Source: Hyposmocoma kahamanoa
Lineage: Eukaryota > Arthropoda > Insecta > Lepidoptera > Cosmopterigidae
Assembly: GCF_003589595.1 (NCBI RefSeq)
Contig: NW_020654748.1
Location: 2,020,314-2,084,313, forward strand
Reading direction: 5' to 3'
Length of the DNA: 64,000 bases
Under the pieces are notes generated by a model. It ran no database searches and had not been told where the DNA came from. It worked only from the letters and a program-made list of their open reading frames with translations. A program made the position numbers and the translations under genes. Below are positions 60,301 to 62,644 of this stretch, one piece after another (the first letter of the stretch is position 1; every line of letters starts with the position of its first letter).

Positions 60301-62307
60301 ACTCCAACTTCGGAAGCCATCACAAGTACGTTTTCACTGGTAACGTAGAATCGAGACGGACGGAGGCCGTTCCGGTCCAGTATGGCACCTAGAAGTTTCA
60401 AATTGTATAAATTGAAAATCGTTTTAAATAAATAAAGAAATGTATAGTCACACCCGTCGACTCAGTTTCAATTTGTAAGAAAATGTGGATGGGAAAGTCT
60501 ACAGCGACCACAGAACAATAAATACAGTAGAAGTGATTACTTAGTGTCCGACGTATAGTGGGTCCAAACTGATAATACGGGGACAAGGAATAAGTCGTGG
60601 AGAATCGAGCTGAATTTTTTTTATGTGATAAATAATAACATTCCTAACAACTTTCATTCTTGTATAATTTCTTGAAAAGTTGATAGTTTCGGAGAAAAAA
60701 ATACTTTTTTTTTCTTTTATGGAGGAACATATATTTTATTTATTATCTCAAAATATATGAAAATGTAATGTGCGTGGGTTACTTACAGCATAGTTCCAAA
60801 TCATTCTCTATATAGAAAAAAATAATCCATCTACATGTACTTGCAGCTTTACAAGTAAAGGTGTGGCAATTATATTATTATAAAATAATAATAAAAAACA
60901 ATTTACTAATAAGACGTTTCACCGACACAACATTAATATTAAAATAGTCAATATCAACCTGTTTGGACAATACATTGAAGCTATTACTCGCACGCAAGAG
61001 ACTGCAGCGCCTTACCAATGTATCGTCCATCCGTGAATGAGATCAAAGCTGGGCCGTCCCATGCCTCCATGGCACACGAGGCCCATTGATAATAGTCCCT
61101 CTTTTCTTGCGGCATGGTCTTATCGTTGTGCCAGGCCTCGGGCACCATGGTCATGACCGCTTCGGGCAGGGTACGTTGGCCACAGTGGAGGAGGAATTCC
61201 AGTACGCAGTCGGCGGATCCAGAGTCGGAAAGATTGGGCTCCACGACCGGGTAGAGTTTCTTCAGTTCTATAGAGAAGAAGAAGTCATTTAATGAGAATT
61301 GTGTGTATATCCAAGACTCTTTTGTAATACTTTTTTTGTTTGTCACTATTGAACGGTATGTAAGATAGTCATCAGAACAGAATCGCATCAGCCTGGCCAA
61401 AAAAAAGGTTCACATCCACACAATAAGAGCGAAACAAATCCTTGTGTGTTTTATTTCGGTTCGCAGACTGTAAACGGTTTTCTTGCCGAATTTCCAATCG
61501 CAATACTCGGCCCCAACGATTGCTAAACGGAAGCGAAGACGTCCGAATGGTTCCGATCGCGTTTTGGGGCTTAGGTAAGGTATATTTTAAAAACGGCCGA
61601 TATCCACCTCTCCCCACATTCAGCAGCAACGAGCGTATTACATGCTATTGTTGTTGCGATAAAGAGTTGACTAACCAGAATCTTTGAAGAGTTCGCTCTT
61701 CATGACGCCTTCGCGCGCCTTCATCAAATTGACGTTACCACGTAACGTATTTATTTCACCATTATGGGCAAGAACTCTGAAACAAAATCCAAACACACAA
61801 GTTACAAAGGCGTCATTGTGCACAAATAGTCAAAGAATCCAAGTAATAAAATATAATCATAATAAATTCATAAGTCCGTTCAGTTTCAATTCTTCGCGTT
61901 TCAAAAACAATGAGACAATTCTGAGATACTTTTAATATTAGACAACTATTTGACGACTAATAAATATCATTTTAGACAGCCGGGACGGACAACGTAATTA
62001 ATAGAGTCCGAAACGACGGCTTGTTTGAAAAAACAAATATAACCTATCAAAATCCGAAAAAACAGTTCAGTTTCCAACGCTTTAAACTTTTTAAATAAGT
62101 TACATATACTTGAGATTGCTGCTGTTAGAGCCAATTGGACGAAAGAAAGTCTTTGCCGTGAGACATTACTGCAAACAAAAAAAATACTCGTACAAACCTC
62201 AAAGGGTGTGCTCTTTCCCAGCTGGGGAAAGTGTTGGTGGAGAATCTGGTATGGACCAGCGCCAGGTATGTCGTGAACGCTGGATTGCCGAGATCCTTGA
62301 AGTACTC
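15242..62307 (-). CDS. GOGAT: Glutamate synthase (GOGAT), 5'-partial, 35 exons joined
   Basis: Converts glutamine plus 2-oxoglutarate to two glutamates with NAD(P)H as electron donor; the single-chain eukaryotic form fuses the bacterial large and small subunits. Coding exons are join(62198-62307, 61676-61776, 61016-61267, 60267-60388, 58705-58827, 49931-50097, 48439-48567, 47683-47839, 46747-46924, 46030-46134, 45039-45302, 44333-44420, 43780-43899, 41697-41949, 41060-41204, 40114-40322, 39193-39338, 37845-38088, 36988-37173, 35868-36016, 34019-34155, 33233-33359, 32488-32636, 30583-30724, 29849-30082, 28235-28500, 27181-27317, 25458-25541, 25132-25322, 23692-23904, 23269-23394, 19639-19727, 17582-17752, 16399-16485, 15242-15372), all minus. 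They total 5,532 nt with no stop until the end: 1,843 residues. Approximate domains: amidotransferase remainder 1-236, central 237-570, FMN synthase 570-1033, GXGXG helix 1034-1268, linker 1269-1346, GltD-like 1347-1843. The catalytic N-terminal Cys is outside the window. NADH rather than NADPH use is inferred from animal relatives. Confidence 0.97.
15373..16398 (-). other. GOGAT intron 34
   Basis: No repeat family recognised. Short frames on both strands lack any family motif. Confidence 0.5.
16399..16485 (-). CDS. GOGAT: GOGAT exon 34, GltD-like domain
   Basis: Reads [20 protein letters not shown] then [10 protein letters not shown] across the next junction. A short exon (87 nt) found by matching phase and the [17 protein letters not shown] block. 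Acceptor TTTCAG, donor GTGCGT. Confidence 0.92.
16585..16835 (-). repeat. Family D repeat, copy D3
   Basis: Minus-strand copy: GGGTAAGGGTGCTGGTGAAA and CATCAGGCGTACGACTTGTT are complements of the D core. Confidence 0.8.
16878..17088 (+). mobile_element. tRNA-headed SINE, full-length copy with TTA tail
   Basis: Head TGCCTCCGTAGGCGAACGGT with A-box, GGTTCGATTTCC B-box, body to GACACAGGGTTTCCCTAGTG and a TTATTATTATTA tail. In better-preserved copies the CTGCCACGCAGAGG segment resembles the anticodon arm of tRNA-Gly(GCC); that origin is inference. Confidence 0.88.
17295..17520 (+). repeat. Family D repeat, copy D4
   Basis: GTACGCCTGATGGTAAGCGA, CAGTTGCAGTGCCACTCAGA and GTGCCTGTAATTTCACCAG as in the other copies. 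It ends close to GOGAT exon 33. Confidence 0.82.
17582..17752 (-). CDS. GOGAT: GOGAT exon 33, GltD-like domain
   Basis: Reads [20 protein letters not shown] then [20 protein letters not shown] to [15 protein letters not shown] is conserved. The frame can be read on past the donor (GTGAGT at 17581) to a TGA, but the next exon restores the expected sequence, so splicing here is preferred. Confidence 0.95.
17978..18225. mobile_element. Foldback MITE
   Basis: Left ACTATAGTCCATCTGTTTAG with TAAATGTAAACAATCTTGA; right end is the inverted counterpart (TTTGTTTAGGTACTTAACTA in complement). Confidence 0.78.
18440..18730 (-). repeat. Family K repeat with an acidic C-terminal peptide frame
   Basis: Minus-strand frame 18628-18443 ends [29 protein letters not shown] stop. 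A copy at 43140-43490 (plus) encodes [27 protein letters not shown] stop, and a third fragment lies near 36690-36800. Probably the start of a transposase-like gene from an unrecognised transposon; identity not established. Confidence 0.6.
18741..19638 (-). other. Part of GOGAT intron 32
   Basis: AT-rich first half; around 19200-19500 a more GC-balanced stretch (CCCTTTTTCGTTCTGAGGGC) without coding motifs. Class unknown. Confidence 0.4.
19639..19727 (-). CDS. GOGAT: GOGAT exon 32, GltD-like domain
   Basis: Reads [20 protein letters not shown] then [17 protein letters not shown]....FG.DPR......KEF..D is conserved. It sits between introns of about 3.5 and 1.9 kb. Confidence 0.95.
20135..20940 (+). 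repeat. Family G repeat, copy G2, interrupted by E4
   Basis: Matches G1 and G3 (CTAGATGTCGCGACGAGTAC, AGCTGCAATTTATCAAAG, GACTTCTTATATTTCATA). Its right part resumes after the E4 insertion with AATTCTGACCTTTTTCAAAG. Confidence 0.8.
20624..20835 (-). mobile_element. Family E foldback element, copy E4
   Basis: Minus-strand copy, TCGAGTTCTTAGG to TTTCATTTCCTA, with a ~75-bp stem. Flanked by exact AATTCTGACCTT (20611-20622 and 20837-20848). The G3 copy at 26444-26470 carries the uninterrupted site AATTTTGACCTTTTTCAGAG. Confidence 0.9.
20941..22224 (-). other. Part of GOGAT intron 31
   Basis: 21230-21610 shows two roughly similar blocks (CTGACACTTTTCGAATTATA and GACACTGGGCCTTTTCGAAT) that may be a decayed LINE 3' region; otherwise nothing recognised. 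A CTT microsatellite lies near 21690-21710. Confidence 0.4.
22225..22735 (+). pseudogene. LINE 3' end (last codons and 3' UTR)
   Basis: Reads [38 protein letters not shown] stop at 22423, a LINE-like C-terminus, followed by a UTR shared with 7046-7450 and ending AGAAATAAACTAACTGACTA. The upstream polymerase is missing. Confidence 0.65.
23269..23394 (-). CDS. GOGAT: GOGAT exon 31, NAD(P)H-binding domain
   Basis: Reads [20 protein letters not shown] then [25 protein letters not shown] and NPWP.WP..FR are conserved GltD blocks. Acceptor ATGACAG, donor GTACTT. Confidence 0.96.
23516..23556. repeat. (CACG)n/(CA)n microsatellite
   Basis: CACGCACGCACGCACACATA continuing as CA-rich repeat within GOGAT intron 30. 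Confidence 0.85.
23692..23904 (-). CDS. GOGAT: GOGAT exon 30, NAD(P)H-binding domain
   Basis: Reads [20 protein letters not shown], a His/Lys-rich insert near [19 protein letters not shown] residues, then [21 protein letters not shown] is the second nucleotide-binding loop, completed by the next exon. Donor GTGAGC. Confidence 0.96.
23965..24160 (+). mobile_element. tRNA-headed SINE, second family
   Basis: TCCGTGGTTGAGTGGCTTGC (A-box) and CGGGTTCGATTCCCGGCCGG (B-box), then a non-tRNA body (GTTTAGAATTTGGGTGTTTG). The acceptor stem is incomplete, so not a functional tRNA. Confidence 0.7.
24161..25131 (-). other. Part of GOGAT intron 29
   Basis: 24300-24800 is GC-richer, with an open plus frame of 102 codons (24312-24620) having no recognised motif, followed by GTGCCGTGTGCCGTGTATAT and AATAAAG. 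It may be a fragment of a retroelement or processed transcript; unproven. Confidence 0.35.
25132..25322 (-). CDS. GOGAT: GOGAT exon 29, FAD domain
   Basis: Reads [20 protein letters not shown] then [20 protein letters not shown] to [25 protein letters not shown] is conserved. Acceptor CCTCAG, donor GTGAGT. Confidence 0.96.
25458..25541 (-). CDS. GOGAT: GOGAT exon 28, FAD-binding GXGXXG
   Basis: 28 codons, [20 protein letters not shown] then [20 protein letters not shown] is the dinucleotide-binding Rossmann motif. Phase 0 at both ends. Confidence 0.96.
25610..26520 (+). repeat. Family G repeat, copy G3, split by a 501-bp element
   Basis: Left part 25610-25777 and right part 26279-26520 together match G1 and G2. 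Confidence 0.8.
25778..26278. mobile_element. 501-bp hAT-like element with exact 8-bp target duplication
   Basis: Terminal inverted repeats of ~33 bp, CATCGAGTATAT, CCAGAA and TAGAGAC at the left and their complements at the right. Flanked by GGATAGTG at 25770-25777 and 26279-26286. G1 and G2 show the empty site. No transposase motif; a short open frame near the right end is not recognised. Confidence 0.88.
26591..26791 (-). mobile_element. tRNA-headed SINE
   Basis: Complement of the 16878 family: GCCCCGCACTAGGGAAACCC tail and GGCCACAGAGGCA head. It directly abuts family E copy E6. Confidence 0.88.
26804..26859 (+). mobile_element. Family E copy E6 (56 bp, 5'-shortened)
   Basis: CGGAAAAAATAGTTTC to GAAGAACTCGA, flanked by TAAGCAAACGTT (26792-26803) and TAAGCAAACATT (26860-26871). 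Confidence 0.75.
26893..27063. mobile_element. Family B foldback MITE, diverged copy
   Basis: CATCCGTCCGAAACAATTAC and the complement TAATTGTTTCGGATAGATG at the other end; AAGCTTCATACTTGACAT in the middle. Confidence 0.82.
27181..27317 (-). CDS. GOGAT: GOGAT exon 27, GltD-like domain, second cysteine set
   Basis: Reads [20 protein letters not shown] then [20 protein letters not shown] to [19 protein letters not shown] is the second Fe-S motif. GC-rich; acceptor CCTCAG, donor GTACAA (weaker than its neighbours). Confidence 0.97.
27510..27581 (-). mobile_element. tRNA-like SINE head
   Basis: On the minus strand CTTAGCTCAGTTTGCAGAGT (A-box) and ACAGGTTCGAGTCACATAGG (B-box). No intact acceptor stem was seen. 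Confidence 0.6.
27775..28232 (+). pseudogene. LINE 3' fragment abutting a GOGAT splice donor
   Basis: Reads [20 protein letters not shown] (a LINE C-terminal pattern), then a T-rich 3' UTR with GCCTGGAAGAGATTGC, shared with the LINE at 3258-4364, and a TTCAATAAAGAATATTTGTA end. It stops at about 28228-28232, right at the exon 26 donor. Confidence 0.72.
28235..28500 (-). CDS. GOGAT: GOGAT exon 26, GltD-like domain, first 4Fe-4S cysteines
   Basis: Reads [20 protein letters not shown] then [20 protein letters not shown] and [20 protein letters not shown]. The CMECGVPFC...GCPLGN cysteines bind 4Fe-4S in the small-subunit family. The donor at 28234 is only bases away from the tail of a plus-strand LINE fragment. 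Confidence 0.97.
28560..28790 (+). repeat. Retroposon-like 3' end
   Basis: AAGCAAGCGCCACAGT to GCAATAAATGTCTATTCTAT TCT, a polyadenylation-like signal with a TATTC microsatellite tail, in GOGAT intron 25. AAGCAAGCGCCACAGTTG also occurs at 10441. Confidence 0.5.
28791..29650 (-). other. Part of GOGAT intron 25
   Basis: AT-rich; 29340-29630 has AATTGGACGTAGTTAA near one end and its complement near the other, a possible decayed foldback element. Nothing else recognised. Confidence 0.4.
29651..29805 (-). mobile_element. tRNA-headed SINE, internally shortened
   Basis: ACTCATAAGCCCCCCAGTAG tail side and CGGCCACGGAGGCA head; lacks part of the body. Confidence 0.82.
29849..30082 (-). CDS. GOGAT: GOGAT exon 25, linker between the two halves
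   Basis: Reads [20 protein letters not shown] then [20 protein letters not shown] and a charged low-complexity segment ([12 protein letters not shown] to [13 protein letters not shown]). KVFP.EY.RAL is conserved at the fusion junction; the charged stretch is variable in the family. Confidence 0.93.
30583..30724 (-). CDS. GOGAT: GOGAT exon 24, end of beta-helix
   Basis: Reads [20 protein letters not shown] and ends [18 protein letters not shown]...F...CN.EMVEL closes the large-subunit half. Intron 23 before it (30725-32487) holds one of the twin hAT-like elements. Confidence 0.95.
30725..32154 (-). other. Part of GOGAT intron 23
   Basis: 30890-31470 is CpG-rich for this window (ACGCGCGTTTACGGAGCCGT, ACGCCGCAGACGCGC). 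An open plus frame at 31491-31706 begins [20 protein letters not shown]; it reminds me of insect Harbinger-type proteins but I cannot support that. Probably a transposon remnant. Confidence 0.35.
32155..32382. mobile_element. 228-bp hAT-like MITE, twin 1
   Basis: Ends TATTGACTTACAA and TTGTAAGTCAATG; exact 8-bp duplication ATGCCAAC at 32147-32154 and 32383-32390. Same length as the copy at 40570 with about four differences. Confidence 0.92.
32488..32636 (-). CDS. GOGAT: GOGAT exon 23, GXGXG beta-helix
   Basis: Reads [20 protein letters not shown] then [20 protein letters not shown] to FAAGMSG. RF.VRNSG..AVVEG.GDH.CEYMT.G.V..LG..GRN.AAGMSGG is conserved. GC-rich exon. Confidence 0.97.
33233..33359 (-). 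CDS. GOGAT: GOGAT exon 22, GXGXG beta-helix
   Basis: Reads [20 protein letters not shown] then [20 protein letters not shown]...IYPP and [12 protein letters not shown] are the repeated turns of the beta-helix. Donor GTAAAG. Confidence 0.96.
33835..33965 (+). repeat. Family D repeat, partial
   Basis: GGGACGAACAAGTCGTGCGC, GGTAAGCGACACGCCCATCC and CGTCTGTCGCCCTGAGAC. Confidence 0.8.
34019..34155 (-). CDS. GOGAT: GOGAT exon 21, GXGXG beta-helix
   Basis: Reads [20 protein letters not shown] then [20 protein letters not shown] to DANDYVG. SAGQSFGAF...G....[12 protein letters not shown] is conserved; the second Gly of GQSFG is Cys here. Confidence 0.96.
34260..34520 (-). mobile_element. Family E foldback element, copy E5
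   Basis: GTTTCTTAGGTTTTCG to TTTCATTTTTT, flanked by exact ATTTCATTTGA (34249-34259 and 34521-34531). Contains an extra AT-rich hairpin near 34410-34470. Confidence 0.82.
35592..35751 (-). mobile_element. tRNA-headed SINE, truncated head
   Basis: CACTAGGGAAACGTAGTGCC to CTCTGCCTGGCAGACCAGCA; the final head bases are missing. Confidence 0.82.
35868..36016 (-). CDS. GOGAT: GOGAT exon 20, start of GXGXG beta-helix
   Basis: Reads [20 protein letters not shown] then [11 protein letters not shown]. The LD..LI....L....K......I.N..R...T.LS pattern opens the C-terminal beta-helix of the large-subunit portion. Donor GTGAGT. Confidence 0.94.
36690..36800 (+). repeat. Family K repeat fragment
   Basis: GACAGTTCGAATTCTAATCA followed by ATTAGTGATGTCC, matching 43220-43290 and the complement of 18660-18720. 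Confidence 0.65.
36988..37173 (-). CDS. GOGAT: GOGAT exon 19, end of FMN synthase domain
   Basis: 62 codons in phase 0: [20 protein letters not shown] then [35 protein letters not shown] closes the barrel. Acceptor ATTACAG, donor GTCTAT. Confidence 0.95.
37617..37805 (+). repeat. Family D repeat, copy D6
   Basis: TGGTAAGCGATATGGCTATC, AGTTGCAGTGCCACTCAGAG and TAATTTCACCAGCACCCTTA. It lies 40 bp from GOGAT exon 18. Confidence 0.82.
37845..38088 (-). CDS. GOGAT: GOGAT exon 18, FMN domain with 3Fe-4S cysteines
   Basis: Reads [20 protein letters not shown] through [20 protein letters not shown] to [14 protein letters not shown]. The three cysteines of [15 protein letters not shown] (C-x5-C-x4-C) are the 3Fe-4S cluster ligands of the family, all present here. 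Confidence 0.97.
38115..38315 (-). mobile_element. tRNA-headed SINE
   Basis: CATAGCCCCGCACTAGGGGA tail side and TTCGGCCACGGAGGCA head, with GGGAATCGAACCTGGGACCT B-box region. It begins 27 bp upstream of GOGAT exon 18 (intron side). Confidence 0.88.
39012..39066. repeat. Short hairpin
   Basis: GACTTCATGCAGTCGAG and CTCGACTGCATGAAGTTG are inverted around a ~20-base loop. Function unknown. Confidence 0.7.
39193..39338 (-). CDS. GOGAT: GOGAT exon 17, FMN synthase domain
   Basis: Reads [20 protein letters not shown] then [33 protein letters not shown] and ETHQ.LV.N.LR contribute to the FMN and substrate site. Strongly GC-rich exon; plus-strand open frames over it are shadows. Confidence 0.97.
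40114..40322 (-). CDS. GOGAT: GOGAT exon 16, FMN synthase domain
   Basis: Reads [40 protein letters not shown] and [20 protein letters not shown]. The [14 protein letters not shown] block is diagnostic of GOGAT. Leaves phase 0. Confidence 0.97.
40570..40797. mobile_element. 228-bp hAT-like MITE, twin 2
   Basis: Ends CATTGACTTACAA and TTGTAAGTCAATG; exact 8-bp duplication ATTTAATC at 40562-40569 and 40798-40805. Confidence 0.93.
41060..41204 (-). CDS. GOGAT: GOGAT exon 15, FMN synthase domain
   Basis: Reads [20 protein letters not shown] through [31 protein letters not shown] and [12 protein letters not shown] are near-invariant. Acceptor ATCCCAG, donor GTAAGC. Confidence 0.97.
41289..41525. 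mobile_element. Probable hAT-type MITE, old
   Basis: CAGTGATTCCCGGATTTAT at one end and CTTGGGAAACTTGCTG at the other, with a GACCCCTT/AACCCCTT pair. The target duplication is not clear. Confidence 0.5.
41697..41949 (-). CDS. GOGAT: GOGAT exon 14, FMN synthase domain
   Basis: Reads [20 protein letters not shown] through [20 protein letters not shown] to [25 protein letters not shown] and NTGEGGE are core motifs of the FMN-binding barrel. Leaves phase 0. Confidence 0.97.
42238..42426. mobile_element. Family B foldback MITE, copy B3
   Basis: Near-identical to 4866-5055, including the central GCGTGATGCGAATGAAGCTT. Confidence 0.88.
43140..43490 (+). repeat. Family K repeat, copy K2
   Basis: See 18440-18730. 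The frame ends [11 protein letters not shown] stop at about 43473; upstream the frame is interrupted. Confidence 0.6.
43780..43899 (-). CDS. GOGAT: GOGAT exon 13, FMN synthase domain
   Basis: Reads [20 protein letters not shown] and ends SSSAYDKYK. The G.YHWR.GGE.H..DP block is conserved. Acceptor TCTCAG, donor GTGAGT. Confidence 0.95.
44333..44420 (-). CDS. GOGAT: GOGAT exon 12, start of FMN synthase domain
   Basis: Reads [20 protein letters not shown] and ends RDALVLR. Acceptor ATTACAG, donor GTAGTT. A SINE lies just upstream in the same intron (44505-44730). Confidence 0.93.
44497..44730 (-). mobile_element. tRNA-headed SINE with (AAT)n tail
   Basis: About nine AAT units, then AACGCACACACTCATAGCCC and the full body to GACCACCGAGGCA. 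B-box region GGGAATCGAACCCGAGACCT; the best-preserved copy in the window. Confidence 0.9.
45039..45302 (-). CDS. GOGAT: GOGAT exon 11, central domain
   Basis: Reads [20 protein letters not shown] through [20 protein letters not shown] to [24 protein letters not shown] and KMGIS..QSY..AQIFEA are conserved. 264 nt, phase 1 in and out. Confidence 0.96.
46030..46134 (-). CDS. GOGAT: GOGAT exon 10, central domain
   Basis: Reads [20 protein letters not shown] then [21 protein letters not shown]...R.K.GII.ETGEAREVHH is a family signature. Acceptor GTCCAG, donor GTCAGT. Confidence 0.96.
46289..46339 (-). mobile_element. Family E fragment E7
   Basis: TCGAGTTCTTAGGTTTCCCC to TAGGAAAAGGAACTATTTT, then interrupted by a family F end. 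Confidence 0.7.
46340..46385 (+). repeat. Family F end fragment
   Basis: AACCGACTTCAAAAAAAGGA GGAGGTTCTGAATTCGACT, matching 1921-1970. Confidence 0.8.
46449..46595. mobile_element. Foldback MITE
   Basis: Arms of ~65 bp: TGTAAAAAGGGGTACAAGTC with AACAAGGAAACGCGAAGAAC and their complements, around a ~20-base loop. Confidence 0.82.
46747..46924 (-). CDS. GOGAT: GOGAT exon 9, central domain
   Basis: Reads [20 protein letters not shown] through [20 protein letters not shown] to LLALG. SDRAAG...VP.SSLLA is conserved. The exon is markedly GC-rich at third positions compared with the flanking introns. Confidence 0.95.
47683..47839 (-). CDS. GOGAT: GOGAT exon 8, central domain
   Basis: Reads [20 protein letters not shown], then [20 protein letters not shown]. 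Acceptor GAACAG, donor GTGAGG; leaves phase 0. Continuous with the preceding ...PIDPFR. Confidence 0.95.
48140..48320 (+). mobile_element. tRNA-headed SINE, diverged
   Basis: CTGTATCCGTAGCCGAAGGG head with most of the anticodon/B-box portion deleted; body AGTTTGGATGTAATTTGTGT. Confidence 0.78.
48439..48567 (-). CDS. GOGAT: GOGAT exon 7, central domain
   Basis: Reads [20 protein letters not shown] through [26 protein letters not shown] and [11 protein letters not shown] are strongly conserved. Acceptor TTACAG, donor GTATGT. Confidence 0.96.
48568..49930 (-). other. GOGAT intron 6
   Basis: AT-rich with TTTCCGTTTCTGTTTCCG-like short repeats near 49350-49570. No coding or transposon signature recognised. 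Confidence 0.45.
49931..50097 (-). CDS. GOGAT: GOGAT exon 6, start of central domain
   Basis: Reads [20 protein letters not shown], a variable Gly/Asn-rich stretch, then [30 protein letters not shown] is conserved at the start of the central domain. Donor GTGAGT falls after two bases of a Lys codon. Confidence 0.95.
50369..50405 (-). mobile_element. SINE tail fragment
   Basis: AACGCCCACACTCATAGCCC CGCAC only, next to an ATAATAATTATA tail. Confidence 0.7.
50778..52424 (+). mobile_element. Ty3/gypsy-type LTR retrotransposon remnant
   Basis: Two apparently identical 120-bp direct repeats (50778-50897 and 52305-52424, starting ATGTAGACGAGGCTG and ending CATATTAAGAGGA) bracket an integrase C-terminal frame and ~900 bp of non-coding sequence. 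I read the repeats as LTR ends, the left one truncated and fused to the integrase region; gag, protease, RT and the rest of pol are missing. Exact LTR boundaries and a target duplication could not be fixed. Confidence 0.7.
50896..51408 (+). pseudogene. Gypsy integrase C-terminal region, 5'-truncated
   Basis: The frame opens after a TAA at 50890-50892; the first ATG (50938) is internal to the domain. It reads [28 protein letters not shown], the end of the integrase core, then a basic segment and [12 protein letters not shown], the GPY/F module, ending [14 protein letters not shown] stop. No D,D-35-E catalytic block remains, so it cannot act alone. Codons look undecayed. Confidence 0.85.
52771..54092 (+). 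mobile_element. Mariner-family DNA transposon, full length
   Basis: Inverted ends CAGTCAAAAAAGTATCGGGAA (split here as CAGTCAAAAAAG and TATCGGGAA) near 52775-52796 and the complement of TTCCCGGTACTTTCTTGACAG at 54066-54087 differ at few positions. TA dinucleotides lie just outside on both sides, though the exact boundary is uncertain by a few bases. It carries one intact transposase frame and lies in GOGAT intron 5, on the opposite strand to the gene. Confidence 0.9.
52966..54039 (+). CDS. Mariner transposase, intact frame (357 aa)
   Basis: Cut-and-paste transposase. The start [20 protein letters not shown] at 52966 is chosen because the family begins there; an in-frame ATG at 52891 would add 25 hydrophobic, non-family residues. 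N-terminal helix-turn-helix DNA-binding region to about residue 115 (with LPRSGRPST and the second HTH around [20 protein letters not shown]), then the catalytic core: [11 protein letters not shown] (first Asp), [10 protein letters not shown] (second), [12 protein letters not shown] (third). I count 34 residues between the second and third Asp, the DD34D signature. WVYEF and YSPDMAP are family motifs. Length is close to the usual ~345-360. No stop or frameshift, so it may be recent; activity untested. Confidence 0.95.
   Translation: MDKNIEQRVCLKFCIANGISCSESLKMLQKAYGDSTLSKTRAYEWFKALKSGRDVMEDLPRSGRPSTSATEVNIAKVKEIVTENPHSTLREIAAELSVSHESIRTILTNYLGMKQVAARLVPKDLNFLQKLNRMNVAEDMLERVSSDPTFMKRIVTGDETWVYEFDMQTSQQASEWRLPTEQKPKKPRQSRSKVKVMLTVFFDYRGVVHSEFLPEGLTVNKEYYLSVMRRLREQIRRKRPDLWKENSWILHHDNAPSHKAIIVNEFLTKHSTNTIQQPPYSPDMAPADFFLFPKLKLPLRGTRFQSIEDIKENSRRELNSIPEAAFKNCFDEWIIRWRKCIVSKGAYFEGDKINLDE
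54640..54700 (+). repeat. Dispersed repeat shared with the window end
   Basis: GTAGAGTAATTTCACAAAAA followed by ATAATTGAATATCAATTCAA also occurs at 63917-63973. Confidence 0.75.
55055..55192 (-). mobile_element. tRNA-headed SINE, partial
   Basis: GGTGTCATGGAGACAAATAC to CCGGGAATTGAACCCGTGAC CTCC; same family as 16878. Confidence 0.8.
55275..55757. mobile_element. Family I large palindrome (foldback element)
   Basis: Two ~190-200 bp arms in inverted orientation (CCCCTCCTACGTAAAG, ATTACCAAGTTTACA, AGCATTATAAAATCCTAGAT, GATATCGGTTAGAT and complements) around a ~105-bp loop. Related to 7824-8092. Confidence 0.88.
56019..56563. mobile_element. 545-bp TTAA-flanked element (piggyBac-like non-autonomous)
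   Basis: Inverted ends GGTGGTTATCCACCGG and CCGGTGGAAAACCACC, directly flanked by TTAA at 56015-56018 and 56564-56567. Subterminal GAGGCGAGACGAGG motifs are also inverted. TTAA duplication is typical of piggyBac and Kolobok. No intact transposase. Confidence 0.85.
56568..58704 (-). other. Part of GOGAT intron 5
   Basis: AT-rich with a short GC-richer stretch near 57530-57680. No coding motif or repeat boundary recognised. Confidence 0.45.
58705..58827 (-). CDS. GOGAT: GOGAT exon 5, end of amidotransferase domain
   Basis: Exactly 41 codons in phase 0, [20 protein letters not shown] to HSQWLKEQ. It precedes the gene's longest intron in the window (about 8.6 kb, 50098-58704), which carries the gypsy and mariner elements. 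Confidence 0.95.
58980..59755. repeat. Direct duplication of a ~365-bp unit
   Basis: Unit 1 (about 59025-59385) and unit 2 (about 59390-59750) share TAGTTTATTATAGACA, CATAAAGTGTGTCTCATTTT and TTACAATATTCTAACGAC in the same order. ATCGCACTGTTAATACAATA at the left and ATTACACAGTGCGATAT between units are inverted, suggesting two copies of one TIR element. Confidence 0.8.
59858..60055 (+). repeat. Family D repeat, copy D7
   Basis: ATACCAAGTGAAAGGGCGAA, GTGCGCCTGATGGTAAGCGA and CGTAACAGTTCAAGTGCCAC. Confidence 0.82.
60267..60388 (-). CDS. GOGAT: GOGAT exon 4, amidotransferase domain
   Basis: Reads [20 protein letters not shown] and ends EPEKVILK. The [10 protein letters not shown] block is typical of the family. 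Acceptor TTCTAG, donor GTACGT; leaves phase 0. Confidence 0.95.
60389..61015 (-). other. GOGAT intron 3
   Basis: AT-rich; no repeat or gene recognised. Confidence 0.5.
61016..61267 (-). CDS. GOGAT: GOGAT exon 3, amidotransferase domain
   Basis: Reads [20 protein letters not shown] through [20 protein letters not shown] to [16 protein letters not shown]. Acceptor CTCTATAG, donor GTAAGG. Open frames on the plus strand over this exon are shadows of the coding sequence. Confidence 0.95.
61676..61776 (-). CDS. GOGAT: GOGAT exon 2, amidotransferase domain
   Basis: Completes the Arg codon and continues [20 protein letters not shown], ending in [20 protein letters not shown] is a near-invariant GOGAT block. 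Acceptor TTTCAG and donor GTTAGT are both plain; the exon leaves phase 1. Confidence 0.95.
62198..62307 (-). CDS. GOGAT: GOGAT exon 1 (first visible), amidotransferase domain
   Basis: Begins after a CCCTTAG acceptor in phase 0 and reads [20 protein letters not shown], then [17 protein letters not shown]. The RFSTNTFP motif is the hallmark of the glutamine amidotransferase domain of glutamate synthases. The donor GTTTGT follows after two bases of the last Arg codon. Earlier exons encoding the Cys-nucleophile region are not visible between here and 64000. Confidence 0.93.
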
Positions 62308-62419
62308 CTAAGGGCAAACCAATGTCCGGTGTTATAAATGATCTTGAAGGAATGGTGCAACAGGTTCATGCGTACGGATGGAATACGTGTTTCCAGAGAA
62401 AGGGAATTTTAGGAATCTA

Positions 62420-62595
62420 AGGGTCGTATTCCAGAACTCTACTCAATGCTCAAGTCAGGACTTGAGCAGACTTGAGTATGATTTCAAGCACTGGAAATAC
62501 GACCCTAATGGCAAGGACTTGAGTATGATTTTCAGTGCTCACTGCAATACTCAAGTCCTGACTTGAGCATTGATAGAGTTCTGGAATACGACCCT
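62420..62595. mobile_element. Family A MITE with TA target duplication
   Basis: AGGGTCGTATTCCAGAACTC inverted at the right end; TA at 62418-62419 and 62596-62597. It lies upstream of the first visible GOGAT exon. Confidence 0.85.
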
Positions 62596-62644
62596 TAGAA
62601 CTAAAGTAAATAGGCAACGTTTAGAGAAATGCATCAAAACAGGG

